Assembly: GCF_018129025.1 (NCBI RefSeq) | Contig: NZ_JAAEDI010000012.1 | Span: 119,543-183,542, forward strand | Direction of reading: 5' to 3' | From: Neoroseomonas terrae | GTDB taxonomy: Bacteria > Pseudomonadota > Alphaproteobacteria > Acetobacterales > Acetobacteraceae | Length of the DNA: 64,000 bases | Part shown: positions 33,220 to 41,183 of the stretch, in pieces | How the letters are laid out: each line of letters opens with the position of its first letter | Position numbering within the stretch: the first letter of the stretch is position 1 | The notes under the pieces: generated by a model | What the model was told of the DNA's origin: nothing | Database searches by the model: none | What the model saw: only the letters and a program-made list of their open reading frames with translations | Program-made: the position numbers and the translations under genes

Positions 33220-35304
33220 TCAGCGCAGCGCCAACAGGCCGTCCACGGCGACGGCACCCTTGCCCTCGGCGCGGATGATGAGGGGGTTGATCTCCGCCTC
33301 CTGCACGGGGCGGTCCTTCAGCGTGGCGAGCAGCGACATCGCGCGGATCGCGCGTGCCAGCGCCTGAACATCGCCTTTCGGCAGGCCGCGGAATCCCTGG
33401 ATCAGCTGCAGCTCAGGAAGCTCGGCGATCATCGTCAGCGCTTCCTCCACATCGACTGGCGCAAGGCGCACGCTGAAGCTCCGCTTCAGCTCCGCCATCA
33501 CGCCGCCGATGCCCAGCATGACCATCGGGCCGACCTCGGGATCCTCGCGATAGCCGAGGATGACTTCCTGCAATCCGCGATGCATGGGGGCCACGAGCAC
33601 GCCGTCGACGCGGGCCTTCGGGAAGCGCTCGCGGGCGGCGGCGAGGAGATTCGCCACGGTGTCACGGATGGCGGCCTTGCCCTCGATGTTCAACCGCACC
33701 ATTCCCGCATCGGTCTTGTGCAGGATATCGGGGGAAAGGAGCTTGACCGCGACCGGCCCGGCGATATCGCCGACCTGCTCCGCTGCGCTGACGACGACAC
33801 TGCCCGGCGGTTCGATGCCGAGTGCCGCGAAGACCTCGCAGGCCCGCACCTCGTTCAGCGACTTGCCGTCAGCCTGCGCCACCAGCCGGCCAGCGGCATC
33901 CGCCTCGTCGGGCATCAACCCCGCGTCGCGTTGTCGCGGTTCACGCCAGGTGAGGTAGGCATGCACCGCATCGGCGCACGCTTCCGGTTCGCGGAAGGCG
34001 GCAATGCCGCGCTCATGCGCCTGCCGAAGCAGATCTTCCGCCAGCGGGGCGGCAAAGACCGCCAGGGGCTTCGGCGCCGGTATCGCCGGCAGGATGTTCT
34101 CGAGAGTCTTTTCCGGTGCGCGGCGCGCATTGGAACCGAGAACGGCCACGACGGCCTCGTTGTGGTCCGCCGCCAGTAGTTCGCGGAGAACAGTGCTATA
34201 GCGCTCCGCCCCGGCCATGCCCATCGGCAGGTCGATCAGCGGCGCATCCGGCACCACGATCCCCTTGGCCGCGAGCGTCGCGCGCACGCCCTCCGGCGGG
34301 CCGATCAGCTCGTCGCCCAGCGTGCCGAGCCGATCCACCACCATCCCGGCGCCGCCGCCCGTCGCGGTCATGGCGGCGAAGCGCCGCCCACGGGGTGGCC
34401 GGTGGCCGAGAATCATCCGCGGCAGCTCGATCAGCGCTTCCAGCGTGTCCACGCGCAGGATGCCGTGCTCGCGAAAGAAGGCGGCCGCCAGCTCGTCCCC
34501 GCCCACCATCGCGCCCGTGTGCGACAACGCGACGCGTCGCCCGAGTTCGGAGCGCCCCAGCTTGTAGGCGATGACGTGCTTGCCGAGCACATGCGCCCGC
34601 CGCGCCGCCGCCGCCAGGCGATCCGCATCGCGGAAGGTTTCCAGGAACAGGAGCACCGCCTTGGTATGCGGATCCTCCACCATCATCTCGGCAAGCTCTC
34701 CGACGCCGAGGTCGCACTCATTGCCGACCGAAGCCATGCGGGAAAAGTCCAGCCCGCGCGCCACGGCGCGCGAGAAGACCGCCCCCATCATGCTGCCGCT
34801 CTGCGAAACCATGCCGAGCCAGCCTGGACGGAGGGTCTCTGCTTCGATCGCCGCATTGAGCGTGAGCGTCAGGCGGTCGGGAACGCTGAGCAGCCCGAGG
34901 CAGTTCGGACCGATCAGCCGCATGCCGCCGGCACGCGCCGTCGCGACGATCTGATGTTGCAGCGCGGCGCCTTCATCCCCCGCCTCGGCGAAGCCGGCGC
35001 TGAAGATGGTGGCGACCTTCACGCCGATGGCGCAGCAGCCTTCGATCGCGGGAAGCACGGCGGCCGAGGGCACCATGATGAAGGCATGGTCGATGGGGCC
35101 TTCCGCATCGCGGATATCGGCGACGGCGGGCAGGCCCATGATCTCCGCACGGCCGGGATTCACCGGGACGATGCGGCCGGCGAAGCCTTCGCGCTGCAGC
35201 AGGCGCTGCGCGCGCGAATTGTTCTTCGTGGGATCCGCCGAAGCGCCGATCAGCGCGACGCCGCGCGGCGCGAACAGCGCCCGCGAGAGATCAGTATCCG
35301 TCAT
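33220..35304 (-). CDS. Acetate--CoA ligase family protein (NDP-forming acyl-CoA synthetase)
   Basis: This 694-residue single-chain NDP-forming acyl-CoA synthetase has three parts. An N-terminal CoA-binding Rossmann domain comes first (LFAPRGVALIGASADPTK to LIGPNCLGLLSV, residues about 9-135). A middle succinyl-CoA-ligase-like domain contains the conserved LSHTGA, whose His is the presumed phosphohistidine. The C-terminal ATP-grasp domain holds PVAVKLLSPDILHKTDAGMVRLNI and EINPLIIR. It would activate a carboxylic acid as its CoA thioester at the expense of ATP. It lies 12 bases after the enoyl-CoA hydratase gene. Some family members are inactive in the ligase sense or act as pimeloyl-type enzymes; the substrate is open. 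Confidence 0.9.
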   Translation of the reverse strand: MTDTDLSRALFAPRGVALIGASADPTKNNSRAQRLLQREGFAGRIVPVNPGRAEIMGLPAVADIRDAEGPIDHAFIMVPSAAVLPAIEGCCAIGVKVATIFSAGFAEAGDEGAALQHQIVATARAGGMRLIGPNCLGLLSVPDRLTLTLNAAIEAETLRPGWLGMVSQSGSMMGAVFSRAVARGLDFSRMASVGNECDLGVGELAEMMVEDPHTKAVLLFLETFRDADRLAAAARRAHVLGKHVIAYKLGRSELGRRVALSHTGAMVGGDELAAAFFREHGILRVDTLEALIELPRMILGHRPPRGRRFAAMTATGGGAGMVVDRLGTLGDELIGPPEGVRATLAAKGIVVPDAPLIDLPMGMAGAERYSTVLRELLAADHNEAVVAVLGSNARRAPEKTLENILPAIPAPKPLAVFAAPLAEDLLRQAHERGIAAFREPEACADAVHAYLTWREPRQRDAGLMPDEADAAGRLVAQADGKSLNEVRACEVFAALGIEPPGSVVVSAAEQVGDIAGPVAVKLLSPDILHKTDAGMVRLNIEGKAAIRDTVANLLAAARERFPKARVDGVLVAPMHRGLQEVILGYREDPEVGPMVMLGIGGVMAELKRSFSVRLAPVDVEEALTMIAELPELQLIQGFRGLPKGDVQALARAIRAMSLLATLKDRPVQEAEINPLIIRAEGKGAVAVDGLLALR

Positions 35305-35316
35305 GTTGCTGCCCGA

Positions 35317-36102
35317 TCAGGTCCCGGTGAAGTTCGGCGTGCGACGCTCGGCCATCGCCTTCACGCCTTCCTGGAAATCGTTCGTCTCGCGCAGCTTGGC
35401 CTGTTCGGCGAGCTCGTGGGCGGTGGTGCGTTCATAGACATCGGCCAGTCCGTTGCGCATCGTCACGCGCGTGGCGGCGATGGCGAGCGGTGCGGCTTCC
35501 GCGATCTCGCGGGCCAGCGCCAGCGCGGCGGAACGCACCTCGGCCTGCGGCACCAGCACGTCGGCAAGGCCCATGGCCACGGCTTCATCGCCCGGAATGC
35601 GGCGCCCCGTGAAGAACAGCAATGTCGCCTTCTGCGCGCCGATCAGCCGCGGCAGCGTCGCGGTCAGGCCGAAGCCGGGATGATAACCCAGGCGGGTGAA
35701 GTTCGCGGCGAAGCGCGCTTCGGCGCATGTCACGCGGAAGTCCGCGACCACCGCCAGGCCGAGCCCTGCACCGACCGCCGCGCCGTGCACCGCCGCGATG
35801 ATCGGCTTCTTCGTGCGCAGCAGGCGCGCGCCCTCGGTGTAGATGGTCCGCCCGGTACCGGCTTCGGCATCGCCCGCGCGGCGATCGTGGCGGGAAAAAT
35901 CAGCGCCGGCACAGAAATGCTTCCCTTCGGAGGCGAGCACGACGGCACGGCAGGCCGGATCGGCGTCCAGCGCCTCGAGCGCGCCGGCGATCTCCGCCGT
36001 CAGGTGAAGGTCGATGAAGTTGTTCGGCGGCCGGCAGAGCAGCACCGTCGCGACGTGCCCGTCCATCTCCACGCGAATGTCGGAAGTGCCCGCTGTGTCC
36101 AT
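35317..36102 (-). CDS. Enoyl-CoA hydratase/isomerase family protein
   Basis: This crotonase-fold enzyme acts on an acyl-CoA. The 261-residue protein has ATVLLCRPPNNFIDLHLTAEIAGALEALDAD, the oxyanion-hole segment EGKHFCAGADFS, and the second glycine-rich signature IIAAVHGAAVGAGLGLAVVADFRV. LGYHPGFGLTATLPRLIG holds the position where classical hydratases carry a catalytic Glu; here the region reads GYHPGFG, so the exact activity (hydration, isomerisation or hydrolysis) is uncertain. It is the first gene of the four-gene leftward operon. A perfect T-N11-A palindrome lies 94-112 bases upstream of the ATG. Confidence 0.9.
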   Translation of the reverse strand: MDTAGTSDIRVEMDGHVATVLLCRPPNNFIDLHLTAEIAGALEALDADPACRAVVLASEGKHFCAGADFSRHDRRAGDAEAGTGRTIYTEGARLLRTKKPIIAAVHGAAVGAGLGLAVVADFRVTCAEARFAANFTRLGYHPGFGLTATLPRLIGAQKATLLFFTGRRIPGDEAVAMGLADVLVPQAEVRSAALALAREIAEAAPLAIAATRVTMRNGLADVYERTTAHELAEQAKLRETNDFQEGVKAMAERRTPNFTGT

Positions 36103-36195
36103 TCCATTTCCTCCGGCCCCGATACGCCGCTGGGGCATGGGGACGGCTTCATCGGCGCGCCGGCGCGCGCGGGCAACTTCCTTCTCCGCACATGG

Positions 36196-36214
36196 GCATT
36201 CCAAAATGGAATGC
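36196..36214. promoter_or_regulatory. Candidate LysR operator upstream of the acyl-CoA operon
   Basis: GCATTCCAAAATGGAATGC is a perfect inverted repeat of 8-bp arms with a 3-base centre. It contains T-N11-A (T199 and A211 by last three digits), the core of LysR-type operators. It lies between the LysR stop and the enoyl-CoA hydratase start, in the place expected for an activator site. Confidence 0.6.
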
Positions 36215-36234
36215 TTCACCCCTCCGATGGCGCG

Positions 36235-37122
36235 TCAGTCGATACCGACTTCCCGTTCCAACCACGCAAGGAACAGGCGAAGGCGTTGGTCGGGCGGATG
36301 TCTCGCGGGCCAGACGGCGTAATGGGCCAGCTTCCGTTCAACCGGCCGGTCGAACAGCGGCACCAGCACCCCCGTCGTGATCTCCGACCGCAGCAGCGGA
36401 ACCTGGCCCATGGCGATGCCCAGCCCTTCCATCGCGGCCTGGTAGGCCAGCACGGAGCCCGGCAGGACCATGCCGCCATCTGCGATCTCGGGGCCGCCGA
36501 CTGCGGCAAGCCAATCCTGCCAGTCGTTCCTGCGGTACTTCGTGTGGAGCAAGGTGCAGTGCCGAAGATCCTCGATGGTCCTCGGTGCATTGCGCCGACG
36601 CAGAAGCTTGGGGCTGCACACCGGCTGGATGACGTCCGCGATGAGCTTCTGCTGGTCGAGCCCCGGCCAGTCGCCGGCGCCGAACTGGATGGCGACGTCC
36701 AGCTCCTCCCGCATGAAGTCCACCGGCGCAATGCCCGTGCTTAGGCGCACCTCGATGCCCGGATGATGCTGGTGGAATCGCGGCAGGCGCGGGAGGAGCC
36801 AGCGTGTGGCGAACGTGCTGTAGGATCGGATCCGCAGCGGATGCACCTCTGCCGCGTCCAGCAGGCGGCGGGTGGCGGTCCCGATACGTGCGAAAGCCGG
36901 GGCAACTTCGCGGCGGTAGCTTTCGCCGTCCGTGGTCAGGGTGATGCCGTGGTGGTCCCGGTTGAACAAGCGGCGCTTGAGGTAGCCTTCAAGCACCGCG
37001 ACCTGGCGGCTGACGGCCGATTGGGTGACCTGCAGCTCTTGGGCTGCACGGGTGAAGCTGCCAAGGCGAGCGGCAGCCTCGAAGGCATGGAGCGGATTGA
37101 GGGGCGGAATGCGCCGGGACAA
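36235..37122 (-). CDS. LysR family transcriptional regulator (GcvA-like)
   Basis: This 295-residue regulator has an N-terminal winged helix (NPLHAFEAAARLGSFTRAAQELQVTQSAVSRQVAVLEGYL, residues about 9-48). A type 2 periplasmic-binding-fold effector domain follows (about 92-290), with TFATRWLLPRLPRFHQHHPGIEVRLST, the GcvA-subgroup pattern. It sits immediately upstream of, and in the same orientation as, the enoyl-CoA hydratase operon. The best operator candidate lies in the gap between them. It is likely the regulator of that operon, responding to the imported acid or its CoA ester; this is inference. Confidence 0.92.
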   Translation of the reverse strand: MSRRIPPLNPLHAFEAAARLGSFTRAAQELQVTQSAVSRQVAVLEGYLKRRLFNRDHHGITLTTDGESYRREVAPAFARIGTATRRLLDAAEVHPLRIRSYSTFATRWLLPRLPRFHQHHPGIEVRLSTGIAPVDFMREELDVAIQFGAGDWPGLDQQKLIADVIQPVCSPKLLRRRNAPRTIEDLRHCTLLHTKYRRNDWQDWLAAVGGPEIADGGMVLPGSVLAYQAAMEGLGIAMGQVPLLRSEITTGVLVPLFDRPVERKLAHYAVWPARHPPDQRLRLFLAWLEREVGID

Positions 37123-37297
37123 TGGCGGGCTCCAGCGTGAACGGGAGTCCTACTGTACGAAGTTTGGCCTCGTTTGTAGTCGGCCTGCCGGTCGCGTTGC
37201 AGGGTGGACATGGCCGGCATCCGCTCGCGAGCAAACTCCCGCGCGCTCGCCTCGGTATCCACCATCGCACCGATGCCCCGGACGCTATCGCCAGGCG

Positions 37298-38404
37298 TTA
37301 CGCTGCCTTCGGCAGCACATCCTCCAGCGCCGCGCCGATCGCGGCCACGGCACGGCGCATGTCCTCAGGCGTGATGGCGCCGATCGCGCCGATGCGCATC
37401 GTTGGCGCTTGGGTGTTATAGAAGTTGCTGATCAACACGCCGCGGTGCTTCAGCGCCTCGACGAAAGCCAGCAGGTCGAAGCGCGGGTCGGAAGGCTGAT
37501 GGATGGTGACGATGACCGGGCCCTGCTGGTCCCGTTCCAGATAGGGCTTGAGGCCGAGGGCTACGATGCCGTCGTAGAGGATGCCGGTATTCGTGCGGTA
37601 GCGCGCGAGGCGGGAGGCCTGGCCGCCTTCCGCCTCATACAGGTCGAGCGCCACGTCGAAGGCAGCGATGGTCTGCACCGGCGGGGTGAAGCGGATCGAG
37701 CCCCAGCCGGACCGCTTCGCATGCGCCAGCACGTCCGACAGGTCGAGCGACCAGGAGCCGGCATTGCCCGCGCAGGCCTCCGCGCGATCGATCCGCGCGA
37801 CGGCGAAACCCACCCCCGGCATGCCTTCCAGGCACTTGCCCGAGGTGAAGACCAGCACATCGCATTCCGGGTGGTCGTCCAGCGGGAAGGGCAGTGCGCC
37901 GAAGGCGGAGACGGCGTCGAGCACCAGCCGCTTGCCGGCGGCATGCAGGGCGCGCCCGATGCCCTGGGCGTCGTTGACGATGCCCGAGCCTGTCTCGTTG
38001 TAGACCATTGCGACCGTGCCGATGGACGGGTCGGCTTCCAGCGCCGGCATGATGTCGGCTGCGGTGGCGCCGCGCGTGTCGGTCAGCGGCAGCTCGACGA
38101 CGATGCGGCCGGCCTCACGCGCCAGGCGCGCCATGCGCTGGGCATAGGCGCCGTTCATCGGGATCAGCACCTTGGCACCCGGGGCGACGAAGGTGCGCAG
38201 CGCGGCCTCGGTCACGAAATGCCCGGCGCCCTGGATCGGCAGGGTGGCGTGGACGCCCGGCGTGCCGCCGGCAACGCCGACGACGCGCTCGCGGATGCGG
38301 GCGTAGACCTTCTGGAAGTCGCGGTCCCAGGGGGCGATGTCCTGGGCCATGGCGGCCTTGACCTCGGGACGGGTCTGCACGGGGCCGGGGATGAGAAGGA
38401 GCAT
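37298..38404 (-). CDS. phnW: 2-aminoethylphosphonate--pyruvate transaminase-like class V aminotransferase
   Basis: PhnW transaminates 2-aminoethylphosphonate with pyruvate to phosphonoacetaldehyde and alanine. The 368-residue protein starts with LLLIPGPVQTRPEVKAAMAQDIAPWDRDF, a PhnW-like N-terminus, has VLDAVSAFGALPFPLDD (the PLP-pyridine Asp), and the likely PLP lysine K190 in FTSGKCLEGMPGVGF. That last segment, with C-L-E-G-x-P-G, is closer to PhnW than to alanine-glyoxylate aminotransferase. No phnX, phnA or phnY gene is nearby, so the specificity is unproven. It follows the LysR gene on the same strand at 175 bases but is upstream of it in transcription. Confidence 0.75.
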   Translation of the reverse strand: MLLLIPGPVQTRPEVKAAMAQDIAPWDRDFQKVYARIRERVVGVAGGTPGVHATLPIQGAGHFVTEAALRTFVAPGAKVLIPMNGAYAQRMARLAREAGRIVVELPLTDTRGATAADIMPALEADPSIGTVAMVYNETGSGIVNDAQGIGRALHAAGKRLVLDAVSAFGALPFPLDDHPECDVLVFTSGKCLEGMPGVGFAVARIDRAEACAGNAGSWSLDLSDVLAHAKRSGWGSIRFTPPVQTIAAFDVALDLYEAEGGQASRLARYRTNTGILYDGIVALGLKPYLERDQQGPVIVTIHQPSDPRFDLLAFVEALKHRGVLISNFYNTQAPTMRIGAIGAITPEDMRRAVAAIGAALEDVLPKAA

Positions 38405-38494
38405 GGAGTCGCCGTTCCGACGATTGCGATGGCGGTTGTTCTGCCCCGCCTCGCACTGCAAGAGCAACCCGCCACCGCGCATGGCAGGCCGGGT

Positions 38495-38788
38495 CTACCG
38501 GCGGCCATCAGCCCCGACGGCCCGCCCGCGCAGCCAATCCCGCAGCGCGGCGCGGCAGTCGCCGGGCTCGGCCCGCTCAAGGAAGACGGCAAGGTGCCCG
38601 GGCCGCCGGTCCGGCACCACGCGATAGGCATGCGTCCAGGCCCCCTGCCCCTGGTGCAGGACGACATAGAGCCACGACGTCTCGACCCGCCCCAGCCGCG
38701 TCGTCCAGGCACAGAGGGCGACGAATTCGGCTTGGTCGCCCGGGGCGAGCAGCAAATCGAGATCGGGGGCAGGCGTCGCGTCCAGCAT
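38495..38788 (-). CDS. Small hypothetical protein, 97 aa
   Basis: I do not recognise this protein. An ATG at 38788 with an AGGAGGA site opens 97 residues. Two beta-type segments are visible (DQAEFVALCAWTTRLG, SWLYVVLHQGQGAWTHAYRVVPD), followed by an amphipathic helix and a basic tail ending in GADGRR. There is no signal peptide or membrane helix. It could be a small enzyme accessory or an antibiotic-biosynthesis-type ferredoxin-like fold; no motif decides. It lies upstream of phnW on the same strand at 90 bases and may be co-transcribed. Confidence 0.6.
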   Translation of the reverse strand: MLDATPAPDLDLLLAPGDQAEFVALCAWTTRLGRVETSWLYVVLHQGQGAWTHAYRVVPDRRPGHLAVFLERAEPGDCRAALRDWLRGRAVGADGRR

Positions 38789-39208
38789 CGGGTCCTCCTG
38801 GTGTCTCGGACCGGAACCGACGCGGCGACGCTTCCCGTTTGGTTGCCGGAGCGGCCGCATCCCCCCTTGCGGAGGCGCCACCTTGCCCGGGAAGGCAGGT
38901 TGGCGTTGGGACCGGCCCAACTCTTGATGCAGCGCCAGATAGGCCATGGCCGGAAGGATCTGGCAAGCGCCGCGTCTGCGGGAGGCGCATTTGGCCTGGG
39001 CGGCCGCTTGACGGCCCGCATCGCGCCAGCCGATGCTGTCGCCGCCGTGATCCTCCGCAACGCCAAGCCCGTCGCGTCGAAGAAGTGCCCCGTCAGGGGC
39101 ACAACGGATCGTCGCGCGCGGTAGCCACTGCGCCCCAGGATCAGGTTGCACCCCGCCGGTTCGGACGGGGCAGCAACGGTTCCCCGTCTCCGGCACACCA
39201 AGGAGACG
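38789..39208. other. 420-base region without a recognisable gene
   Basis: This gap separates a small reverse-strand gene and the forward-strand dapA-like gene. Frames across it give only Arg/Ala/Pro-rich translations with no family pattern and no ribosome-binding site, apart from those of the two flanking starts. It presumably holds the divergent promoters. No repeat or palindrome of note was seen. Confidence 0.55.
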
Positions 39209-40102
39209 ATGATGCAGACCCCTCACCCCAGCCTCGGCGGCCTCTGGCTGCCGCTGATCACGCCCTTCCGCGACGGCGCGCTCGATGAGGCATCGCTGCG
39301 CCGGCTGGTGCGGCACTATGCGGCCGAGCCACTGGACGGGCTGATCCTGGCGGCGACGACGGGCGAGGGCCTGACCCTCGACGACGACGAAACCGAACGG
39401 CTGGTCGCGATCACTGCCGACACGCTGGCCGCCGCCGGTCGTCGACTGCCGGTGTTCCTGGGCCTGTCGGGCAGCGACACGCGCAAGATGGCGAAGGCAC
39501 TCGACACGACCGCAGGCTGGCCGGTCGACGGTTACCTCATCGCCTGCCCGTACTACACGCGGCCATCGCAGGACGGGATGGTGCGGCACTTCACGGCGCT
39601 GGCGGGCGCCACGGCGCGACCGATCGTCATCTACAACATCCCGTATCGGACCGGCGTGAACCTCGGCAATGCGGCGATGCTGGAGCTCGCCGCATTGCCG
39701 ACCATCGCGGGGGTGAAGGATTGCTCGGCCGACATGGCGCAATCATTCGACCTGCTGCGCCGCAAGCCCGCGGATTTTGCCGTGCTGACCGGCGAGGACG
39801 CATTCTTCCACCCGATGCTGAACCAGGGCGCCGAAGGCGGCATAACCGCCTCGGCCCACATCCGGACGCGGGACTTCGCCGCGGTGCGGGACCTGGTGCG
39901 CGCTGGCGATGCGGCAAAGGCGCTGGCGGCATGGCATGCGCTGTCCGAGTTGCCACCGCTGCTCTTCGCCGAGCCGAGCCCGGCGCCGATCAAGCACTGG
40001 CTATGGCGGGACGGGCTGATCGACAGCCCCGAGGTGCGGCTGCCAATGACCGCGGTGACGGCAGGGCTGGCGGCGCGCATCGAGCGCGCTGTGGCGGCGT
40101 GA
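39209..40102 (+). CDS. dapA: DapA-family aldolase (4-hydroxy-tetrahydrodipicolinate synthase-like)
   Basis: This is a class I aldolase of the DapA/NanA family. The 297-residue TIM barrel has LWLPLITPFRDGALDEASLRRLVRHYA, the GEG of TTGEGLTL (about 52-54), Y142 in IVIYNIPYRTG and the Schiff-base K170 in IAGVKDCS. Length and motifs fit dihydrodipicolinate synthase in the lysine/diaminopimelate pathway. The family also includes other pyruvate-dependent aldolases, so a second, catabolic role is possible. AGGAGA lies just before two adjacent ATGs (39209 and 39212). It converges on a flavin-binding protein gene, with hairpin repeats in the 284-base gap. Confidence 0.87.
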   Translation: MMQTPHPSLGGLWLPLITPFRDGALDEASLRRLVRHYAAEPLDGLILAATTGEGLTLDDDETERLVAITADTLAAAGRRLPVFLGLSGSDTRKMAKALDTTAGWPVDGYLIACPYYTRPSQDGMVRHFTALAGATARPIVIYNIPYRTGVNLGNAAMLELAALPTIAGVKDCSADMAQSFDLLRRKPADFAVLTGEDAFFHPMLNQGAEGGITASAHIRTRDFAAVRDLVRAGDAAKALAAWHALSELPPLLFAEPSPAPIKHWLWRDGLIDSPEVRLPMTAVTAGLAARIERAVAA

Positions 40103-40110
40103 GGGGCCTC

Positions 40111-40172
40111 GGAGAGGGGCTTTGCCCCTCTCCGGACCTCACCCCACCAAAGGCCGAAGGGCCTTTGGAAAC
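40111..40172. repeat. Double-hairpin repeat, copy 1
   Basis: Hairpin A is GGAGAGGGGC-TTT-GCCCCTCTCC (40111-40133). Hairpin B is CCAAAGGCC-GAAG-GGCCTTTGG (40147-40168), followed by AAACC. Both are perfect. The unit lies directly after the dapA-like gene in a convergent gap, as expected for a terminator. Confidence 0.85.
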
Positions 40173-40309
40173 CAATCTTTGGCGCCGGGCCGAGCGGCCT
40201 CTTGCCGGGGAGGAGCGTGCGCTCTGCCCCGCACCTGAAATGCTCAGGACGCCGGGCAAAGAACCCCCTTCGACGCCCCGCCTGCCTGCCCCGCACTGCG
40301 CTAGGTCGA

Positions 40310-40371
40310 GGTTTCCAAAGGCCCTTCGGCCTTTGGCGGGGAGGGTCCGGGAGGGGCAGAGCCCCGCCCGG
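40310..40371. repeat. Double-hairpin repeat, copy 2 (inverted)
   Basis: This is the same unit as copy 1 in reverse orientation: GGTTTCCAAAGGCCC with its partner arm first, then GGGAGGGGC-AGA-GCCCCGCCC with one mismatch. It lies directly after the stop of the reverse-strand flavoprotein gene, so each convergent gene has its own copy. Confidence 0.85.
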
Positions 40372-40386
40372 TTCCGCCACCAGCCC

Positions 40387-41109
40387 CTACCCGCCATACG
40401 CCTCTGCATAAGCCTCGCGCAGCGCCTCATCCAGCGTGCGCCCGGGCTGGTACGCCTTCAGGTCCTCGCCGCGCGAAACACCCGGCATGAGCCGCGGGCA
40501 GGCTTCCGGTTCGCCGATCACGCTGCGCACCGGCAGCCGCTCGGCGTAGATCGGCAGGGCGTAGTCCTCCTCGTCGTCGCCGACGCCCTTGGCGCGGATC
40601 TTCGCGGAGGCGCGCTCGATCTCCATCGTGATGACGGAGGTCGCCTTGATCTCCTTGGCCGTGCTCTGACGCAACCCGGCGGTGCGGTTGGGGAAGAAGC
40701 GGTCGACCATCATCACCAGCGCGCGCTTCTTCTCCTCGAGGTCGGTGACCAGCGTGGCGTGCCCGAAGCACATCGCGGCGCGGTAGTCCGCCGAATGATT
40801 GAAGCCGCAGCGCGCCATGACCAGGCTGTCGAGGTGCGACACCGTCAGGCAGGCAGGCTCGCCCTTCGAAAGGTTGCGCAGCATGCGGCTGGCGCTGGAC
40901 CCATGCCAATACAGCGTCGTCCCTTCCCGCCAGAACAGCGTCGGCGTGCAGTAGGGCTGGCCATCGATGACGTAGGAGACGTTGCACATCGCCGAGGAAT
41001 CGAGGATCGCGTGCACCGTCTCGTGGTCGTAGTGGCCGCGGTCGTGGCGGCGCTTCACCCGGTTCATCGGCGTGACGGGATAGCTGGGCGGGATGGCTGT
41101 ATCGGGCAT
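40387..41109 (-). CDS. Pyridoxamine 5'-phosphate oxidase-like flavin-binding protein
   Basis: This 240-residue protein has the split-barrel flavin-binding fold (Pyridox_ox_2 type). Landmarks are RRHDRGHYDHETVHAILDSSAMCNVSYVIDGQPYCTPTLFW at the N-terminus and LYWHGSSASRMLRNLSKGEPACLTVSHLDSLVMARC, with the family's HGSxxSRxxR. Another is YRAAMCFGHATLVTD. Such proteins bind FMN or haem-related cofactors; most are not true PdxH enzymes. The start at 41109 was chosen over an upstream in-frame ATG at 41151 that overlaps the divergent promoter. It is divergent from a MocR-type regulator with 74 bases between the starts, a common arrangement. Confidence 0.88.
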   Translation of the reverse strand: MPDTAIPPSYPVTPMNRVKRRHDRGHYDHETVHAILDSSAMCNVSYVIDGQPYCTPTLFWREGTTLYWHGSSASRMLRNLSKGEPACLTVSHLDSLVMARCGFNHSADYRAAMCFGHATLVTDLEEKKRALVMMVDRFFPNRTAGLRQSTAKEIKATSVITMEIERASAKIRAKGVGDDEEDYALPIYAERLPVRSVIGEPEACPRLMPGVSRGEDLKAYQPGRTLDEALREAYAEAYGG

Positions 41110-41128
41110 GGCTGCACCCTCCGTTGAC

Positions 41129-41149
41129 GTTGCAGTCTTGCGACGCAAC
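41129..41149. promoter_or_regulatory. Candidate MocR operator
   Basis: GTTGC-N11-GCAAC (41129-41133 and 41145-41149) is an inverted repeat in the 74-base gap between the flavoprotein gene and the divergent MocR gene. MocR regulators bind such short arms, often as repeats. The match is short, so this is tentative. Confidence 0.35.
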
Positions 41150-41183
41150 ATTGGTCGCCGCGAGGGCCAATTCGGAGCGCCCC

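Noticed and set aside
38789..39208. Transposase remnant in the gap before the dapA-like gene
   Set aside because: Frames in both strands gave no transposase motifs and no terminal inverted repeats or target duplications were visible.
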